Assembly (NCBI GenBank): GCA_034439915.1
Contig: JAWXBI010000280.1
Coordinates: forward strand, 1 to 18,679
Source: JADJLQ01 sp034439915
Lineage (GTDB): Bacteria > Bacteroidota > Bacteroidia > Chitinophagales > Saprospiraceae
Direction: 5' to 3'
DNA: 18,679 bases
Shown: positions 14,596-18,679 of the stretch, in pieces
How the letters are laid out: every line of letters starts with the position of its first letter
How positions within the stretch are numbered: the stretch's first letter is position 1
Notes under the pieces: generated by a model
What the model saw: the letters and a program-made list of their open reading frames with translations, nothing else
Told to the model about the DNA's origin: nothing
The model's database searches: none
Made by a program: the position numbers and the translations under genes

Positions 14596-17340
14596 ATGGC
14601 TAAAAATTTAGTAAAAACAGCGTCAGAGTTAAATGTTGGGACCAGTTCAATTGTAGAACATCTTGAAAAAAAGGGTTTTACGATTGAAAACAAACCCAAT
14701 GCTAAGCTGTCTGATGAAATGTATGATGAACTGATTAAAGAATTCAGTTCGTCCATTGCTGTTAAAGAAAAAGCAGACCATTTAGTCATAGGTAAAGCCA
14801 GTGCCTCACACCAAGCCCCTCCACGGCGTGAATCCGTAGCTCCCCCACCCCCGCCACCACCTGCGCCACCGAAACCGGTCAAACCGATAGAACCCCCCGC
14901 ACCTGAAATCAAAACCCCGATCGTGCCCAAACCAGGTCCGGATGAGTTTAGCCACAAAGCCCCAGAACTTGCTAAAATAAAAGTGGTCGATAAGATTGAC
15001 CTCGACCCTAAAAAGAAGAAAATACCTGAAATTGTTGAACCTGAATCTCCGGAAGCAGAACAACCTAAACCCTTAGAAATACCGGTAAAAGTCCCGGCTC
15101 CTGTGGTAGAACCACCGGTCCTGGAAGGGGGCGTGGTAGAGGATATGCATCGATCGGAAACCCCGCAACTAAAGGGATTGAAGATCATGGGTAAAATCGA
15201 TACAGATAAATTTGATAAGTCCAAGAAGAAAAAAGAAGATCTCCTTGTACCCATCACCGAAGACCCTAAAAAGAAAAAACTGGTCGCTTCTTCTGATGAA
15301 GAACTAAAGAAAAAAAGGAAACGCAAACGCAAAAAAATAGAGCCCTCCAGCCCATCAGCAGCTCCCGGCACCGGAGGTCCCAACATTGGCCGAAGGGAAA
15401 GAGGCCCGAATGATGTAAAAGAAATTTCACAAAAAGAAATCGATGACCAAATACGCGCTACGATGGCTCGTTTGGGAAGCAATACAAAAAGCAAACGACA
15501 AAAAATAAGAAGGGACAACCGTTCCAGGATCCGGGAAAAAATAGAATTAGAAGAACAGGCACAGACCACTTCTGATCTGCAGGTGACCGAATTTATGACC
15601 GTTTCAGAACTGGCCTCTTTACTCAATGTAAAGCCGGCTCAAGTCATCATGACTTGTATGAACCTGGGGGTCATCGTGTCCATAAATCAACGACTTGATG
15701 CTGAAATCATTGAATTGGTTTCAGAAGAATTTGGACACAAAGTCTCCTTCATCTCCGCTGAAGAATCCACCGATCTCGATGAAAAAGAAGATGATACACC
15801 GGAGGATTTAGTTTCCCGTGCCCCTATAGTCACCGTCATGGGCCACGTAGATCACGGCAAAACATCCCTGTTGGATTATATCCGCAGTGCCAATGTGGTT
15901 TCCGGGGAAGCAGGAGGTATTACCCAGCACATCGGGGCATATGAAGTAAAAGTTGGAGAGAAACAAATCACATTCCTCGACACTCCGGGTCATGAAGCGT
16001 TTACAGCTATGCGCGCCAGAGGTACCAAAATGACAGATGTCGCCGTCATCATTGTAGCGGCAGATGATAATGTCATGCCTCAGACTAAAGAAGCAATTTC
16101 ACACGCCCAGGCCGCCAATGTGCCTATAGTATTTGCGATCAACAAAATCGATAAATCCAACGCCAATCCGGATAAAATCAAACAGGAACTGGCCTCCATG
16201 AATCTATTGATTGAAGAATGGGGAGGAAAAATCCAGTCGCAGGATATCTCCGCCAAGACCGGCCTCAATGTGGACAAACTGATGGAGAAGATTTTGCTCG
16301 AAGCAGAGGTATTGGACCTCAAAGCCAATCCCAACCGCATGGCAACCGGCACGGTGATTGAAGCTTCCCTGGACAAGGGACGTGGTTATGTCACCAAATT
16401 ATTGGTTCAAAACGGCAGCCTTAAAGTGGGTGACCCACTGCTGGCAGGTGAACATTTCGGCCGGGTCAAAGCGATGTTCAATGAGTTTGGTAAAAAAATT
16501 GACGCCGCCGATCCTTCCAGCCCTGTGCTTATTTTGGGGATGGCCGGTGCACCTCAAGCCGGTGAAAAGTTTAAAGTATATGCTGATGAATCTGAAGCCA
16601 AAGACCTCGGACTTCGACGCGCCCAAATCAACCGGGAGCTGGCTACCAGGACCAACAAACGTATATCCCTGGATGAAATAGGCCGCCGATTAGCTTTAGG
16701 TACTTTTAAAGAACTTAAGATAATTGTCAAAGGAGATGTGGATGGTTCCGTAGAGGCTTTATCCGATTCGCTGATTAAGCTCTCGATCGAAAAAATTCAG
16801 GTCTCTGTAATCCATAAAGCTGTGGGGGGAATCACTGAATCCGATGTATTGCTGGCCTCAGCTTCTGACGCTATCATCATAGGTTTCCAGGTAAGGCCAT
16901 CTGCGAGTGCCAGAAAACTGGCTGAAAAAGAAGGAGTGGAAATCAAAACCTACTCCATCATCTACGAAGCCATCGAAGTAATTAAAGCGGCTATGGAAGG
17001 TATGATCGAACCCACGAAAGAAGAAAAAGTGGTGGCTAGCATTGAAGTCAGGGAAGTCTTTAAGATTTCCAATATTGGCACGGTAGCCGGATGTTTTGTC
17101 ACAGAAGGCCGTGTAATGAAAAACACTCCGATCCGGTTAATCCGCGATGGAATTGTAGTATACCCTGCCAGGGACAACAACACGGCTAAAATCGCTGCCT
17201 TAAAGCGCTTCAAAGACGATGTCAAAGAAGTAAAAAGCGGATTGGAATGTGGTATTTCCATTGAAAACTTCAGTGACATCAAAGTCGGAGATATCATTGA
17301 AGGGTATGAAATCAGTGAAGTAAAAGCTAAATTAAATTAA
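14596..17340 (+). CDS. infB: Translation initiation factor IF-2
   Basis: IF-2 is the GTPase that places fMet-tRNA on the 30S subunit and promotes subunit joining. The 914 residues begin with an IF2-N-like helical domain (about 1-55). A long low-complexity linker follows, with a proline run (about 83-94) and basic runs such as KKKRKRKRKK (238-247), then a second IF2-N-like segment (about 330-390). The G domain has G1 GHVDHGKT (416-423), G3 DTPGHE (462-467), G4 NKID (516-519) and G5 SAK (552-554). The remaining domains II-IV run to the C-terminus. It starts 42 nt after nusA. Its last 10 bases (17331-17340) overlap the proposed start of the next gene. The long antisense frame across the linker is a by-product of codon use. 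Confidence 0.97.
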   Translation: MAKNLVKTASELNVGTSSIVEHLEKKGFTIENKPNAKLSDEMYDELIKEFSSSIAVKEKADHLVIGKASASHQAPPRRESVAPPPPPPPAPPKPVKPIEPPAPEIKTPIVPKPGPDEFSHKAPELAKIKVVDKIDLDPKKKKIPEIVEPESPEAEQPKPLEIPVKVPAPVVEPPVLEGGVVEDMHRSETPQLKGLKIMGKIDTDKFDKSKKKKEDLLVPITEDPKKKKLVASSDEELKKKRKRKRKKIEPSSPSAAPGTGGPNIGRRERGPNDVKEISQKEIDDQIRATMARLGSNTKSKRQKIRRDNRSRIREKIELEEQAQTTSDLQVTEFMTVSELASLLNVKPAQVIMTCMNLGVIVSINQRLDAEIIELVSEEFGHKVSFISAEESTDLDEKEDDTPEDLVSRAPIVTVMGHVDHGKTSLLDYIRSANVVSGEAGGITQHIGAYEVKVGEKQITFLDTPGHEAFTAMRARGTKMTDVAVIIVAADDNVMPQTKEAISHAQAANVPIVFAINKIDKSNANPDKIKQELASMNLLIEEWGGKIQSQDISAKTGLNVDKLMEKILLEAEVLDLKANPNRMATGTVIEASLDKGRGYVTKLLVQNGSLKVGDPLLAGEHFGRVKAMFNEFGKKIDAADPSSPVLILGMAGAPQAGEKFKVYADESEAKDLGLRRAQINRELATRTNKRISLDEIGRRLALGTFKELKIIVKGDVDGSVEALSDSLIKLSIEKIQVSVIHKAVGGITESDVLLASASDAIIIGFQVRPSASARKLAEKEGVEIKTYSIIYEAIEVIKAAMEGMIEPTKEEKVVASIEVREVFKISNIGTVAGCFVTEGRVMKNTPIRLIRDGIVVYPARDNNTAKIAALKRFKDDVKEVKSGLECGISIENFSDIKVGDIIEGYEISEVKAKLN

Positions 17341-18122
17341 AGCATACGCCGCTTAACCAGACTGAACTCAAATCCTTTTTAGACGAATATGTCGAAAAGT
17401 ATGAGACCCCTGATTTTATTCCGGGTGATCCCATCTCCGTACCTCACCGATTTCAATCCCTTCAGGATATTGAGATCAGTGGTTTGTTTGCCGCTGTATT
17501 TTCCTGGGGACTTCGAAAAACCATTGTATCCAAAAGCAATGAGCTGATGAAACGGATGGGCGATCAGCCCTACCGGTTTGTTGTTGATCATTCTTCATCC
17601 GATTTGAAGAAACTGACCGGGTTCAAACACCGTACCTTTCAGGAAGACGACTTGTTTTATTTTATTCGATTCCTGAAACATTATTATTCCAAAAATATTT
17701 CCCTGGAGACCGCATTTATACAACAAAATGATACCGGGGATCCATCCATAAACCTGGAAACATTTTACACGCATTTTTTTAATTTGACGGATGTCCCCCG
17801 GCGGACCCGAAAGCATATTTCCCACCCCGGCACCTTGTCGTCTTGCAAGCGTTTGTGTATGTATCTCCGATGGATGGTACGACCTGCAATAAAAGGCGTG
17901 GATTTTGGTTTATGGCAAAGAATCAAACCAGCTCAGCTTTATATTCCCCTGGATGTCCATGTCCACCGGGTTGCCACCCGCTTAGGTTTGTTAAACACCG
18001 AAAAGAAAAACTGGTCTGCTGTGACTAAACTGACCCGGAATTTGCAGGCATTGGATGCTGAGGATCCGGTAAAATATGACTTTGCTTTATTTAACCTGGG
18101 TCAGTTAAAACATCCTTTATAA
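17331..18122 (+). CDS. TIGR02757 (DUF2400) family protein, apparently ATT-initiated
   Basis: This cytoplasmic protein resembles the helix-hairpin-helix DNA-glycosylase fold. IPLDVHVHRVATRLGLL (205-221) parallels the VDTHVxRVxxRLG segment of endonuclease III, but the activity is unknown to me. Other family marks are FIPGDPISVPH (29-39), EISGLFAAVFSWG (48-60), SCKRLCMYLRWMVR (171-184), GVDFGLW (189-195) and DPVKYDFALFNLG (245-257). The conserved N-terminus has no ATG, GTG or TTG before the TTG at 17484, which would remove 51 conserved residues. The frame is open back to a stop at 17328-17330, and its first codon is ATT at 17331, inside the last codons of infB. I take ATT as the probable start (263 aa); ACG at 17346 or an upstream base error are alternatives. 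It is the last gene of the rimP operon. Confidence 0.85.
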   Translation: MKLKHTPLNQTELKSFLDEYVEKYETPDFIPGDPISVPHRFQSLQDIEISGLFAAVFSWGLRKTIVSKSNELMKRMGDQPYRFVVDHSSSDLKKLTGFKHRTFQEDDLFYFIRFLKHYYSKNISLETAFIQQNDTGDPSINLETFYTHFFNLTDVPRRTRKHISHPGTLSSCKRLCMYLRWMVRPAIKGVDFGLWQRIKPAQLYIPLDVHVHRVATRLGLLNTEKKNWSAVTKLTRNLQALDAEDPVKYDFALFNLGQLKHPL

Positions 18123-18503
18123 GATGTCTTTTTCAAATTTTAATTCGTGTATCAGCTGGTTGCCATCCATATTTTTATAGGAAATATAGACCCTGAATTT
18201 AGTTTTATCTGCAATCAGGCTACCTATACCCATATAAGCGTCCCTGCCCTTGGTGATCCCTTCATGGATTATTTTATTAGACCGGATATTGGAGGCCATT
18301 ACAAAAGCTTTTATTTTTTCTATAGCCTGCTCTTTGCTCACGGTTTGTTCTTCCTGATCAATAATAAAGGTGATTTGAGGGGCAAAATATTTATTAAAAT
18401 ACTCCTTGTCGTTCCGGACAATAGCGTCCAGCGCGGTTTTAACCGTCTGTGCTTCAAGAGGTACAAAGAAGGCCGATAACATGACAAAAGTGAGCATTTT
18501 CAT
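18117..18503 (-). CDS. Small exported DUF4783-like (NTF2-like) protein
   Basis: The 128-residue product has a signal peptide (MKMLTFVMLSAFFVPLEAQ, cleavage probably near residue 19). A compact domain follows with the helix-then-sheet pattern of NTF2/SnoaL-like folds: AIVRNDKEYFNKYFAPQITF, then a long helix (KEQAIEKIKAFVMAS) and C-terminal strands (FRVYISYKN, LIHELKFEK). It best fits DUF4783, a family of Bacteroidota; the function is unknown and no catalytic residues stand out. The ATG at 18503 is preferred and 18497 is possible. The stop overlaps the end of the convergent TIGR02757 gene by 6 nt. Its promoter motif lies at 18548-18555. Confidence 0.75.
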   Translation of the reverse strand: MKMLTFVMLSAFFVPLEAQTVKTALDAIVRNDKEYFNKYFAPQITFIIDQEEQTVSKEQAIEKIKAFVMASNIRSNKIIHEGITKGRDAYMGIGSLIADKTKFRVYISYKNMDGNQLIHELKFEKDIL

Positions 18504-18547
18504 TTTAAAGATTTATTATTAGAACTTTTAATGACGTATTATAGGTT

Positions 18548-18555
18548 CAAAGGTA
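18548..18555 (-). promoter_or_regulatory. -7 element for the DUF4783 gene
   Basis: On the minus strand this reads TACCTTTG (TAnnTTTG). Transcription would start near 18541, about 38 nt before the ATG at 18503. It is divergent from the gpmI promoter in the 123-bp spacer 18504-18626. Confidence 0.5.
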
Positions 18556-18604
18556 TAGCTAAATAATAGTTAAAATTATTGAGTTTCCAATGATTTCAAT
18601 ACTC

Positions 18605-18612
18605 TAATTTTG
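18605..18612 (+). promoter_or_regulatory. -7 element for gpmI
   Basis: TAATTTTG matches TAnnTTTG. Predicted transcription begins near 18619, about 8 nt before the ATG at 18627. Confidence 0.55.
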
Positions 18613-18626
18613 CCCAAATTTAATAC

Positions 18627-18679
18627 ATGTCTGAAGTAAACAAACTGGCTTTGATCATCCTGGATGGTTGGGGATTGGG
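18627..18679 (+). CDS. gpmI: 2,3-bisphosphoglycerate-independent phosphoglycerate mutase, N-terminal 17 residues (cut by window edge)
   Basis: The visible start, MSEVNKLALIILDGWGL, carries the LIILDGWG motif that opens iPGM. Its Asp is a metal ligand of the alkaline-phosphatase-like catalytic core. The enzyme interconverts 3- and 2-phosphoglycerate in glycolysis and gluconeogenesis in a Mn2+-dependent way. The ATG follows a good -7 promoter element. Only this fragment is in view, so nothing can be said about the rest. Confidence 0.85.
   Translation, partial: MSEVNKLALIILDGWGL

Noticed and set aside
14836..14880. Proline codon run in infB that resembles a simple repeat.
   Set aside because: It is an ordinary low-complexity linker common in IF-2 N-terminal regions, not a DNA repeat element.
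15220..15345. Long A-rich runs in infB (AAGAAGAAAAAAG, AAAGAAAAAAAGG) that could be frameshift sites.
   Set aside because: The reading frame continues normally to full-length IF-2, and no alternative frame of interest opens; it simply encodes the Lys-rich linker.
14574..15626. A 350-codon open frame antisense to the N-terminal third of infB.
   Set aside because: It lies opposite the Lys/Glu/Pro-rich linker of IF-2 and encodes a Ser/Gly/Phe-rich low-complexity product expected from reading such codons backwards. It has no promoter motif or family resemblance.
1..18679. Search for a defence system, CRISPR, prophage, transposon or biosynthetic cluster.
   Set aside because: All confident genes are core housekeeping families with tight spacing and consistent promoters. 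No regularly spaced repeats, transposase or integrase motifs, or tRNA-like cloverleaf were seen by eye.

Overview
The window is a stretch of core, chromosomal housekeeping DNA from a member of the Bacteroidota. Two things point there. First, nearly every transcription unit is preceded by the Bacteroidota -7 promoter motif TAnnTTTG. Second, several lineage-typical families are present (DUF2480, DUF4783, a DUF6427-like membrane protein, TIGR02757/DUF2400, and a MurA with Asp in place of the catalytic Cys). The futalosine-type menaquinone enzyme MqnC makes a Saprospiria-, Chitinophagia- or Cytophagia-like bacterium more likely than a typical Flavobacteriia or Bacteroidia member; that is inference. 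I see no rRNA, tRNA, CRISPR array, insertion sequence, phage gene or other sign of horizontal transfer. Coding density is high and no gap exceeds about 250 bases.

Layout, left to right. The end of an unidentified gene (3-95), then murA (+). A long-chain polyprenyl diphosphate synthase (-) runs tail to tail into murA. A divergent spacer of about 250 bp follows, then a membrane protein and purQ (+, 1 nt apart). Next is a thiol-redox pair (+): a free-standing DsbD-alpha-like exported protein directly upstream of full-length DsbD. A minus-strand block follows: scpB and a DUF2480 protein, coupled by ATGA, and then a lytic transglycosylase with its own promoter. coaX (+) diverges from scpB. A possible 43-codon ORF leads into radA (+), which is tail to tail with mqnC (-). 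The translation/transcription operon rimP-nusA-infB (+) comes next, starting with a 5' leader hairpin and ending in a TIGR02757 gene. A small exported DUF4783 protein (-) and the first 17 codons of gpmI (+) close the window.

Functional links: polyprenyl diphosphate synthase and MqnC supply the tail and part of the ring of menaquinone. MurA and the lytic transglycosylase make and remodel peptidoglycan. The DsbD pair carries reducing power to the periplasm. RimP, NusA and IF-2 act on 30S maturation, transcription and initiation. RadA and ScpB serve recombination and chromosome segregation.

I found no new multi-gene system. The best second-look items are: (1) the TIGR02757 gene, whose conserved N-terminus has no ATG/GTG/TTG and may start at an ATT inside the end of infB; (2) the perfect 9-bp hairpin just before rimP; (3) the duplicated DsbD-alpha domain; (4) MurA Cys-to-Asp, predicting intrinsic fosfomycin resistance; (5) promoters so close to starts that several mRNAs look leaderless; (6) convergent genes whose stop codons overlap.
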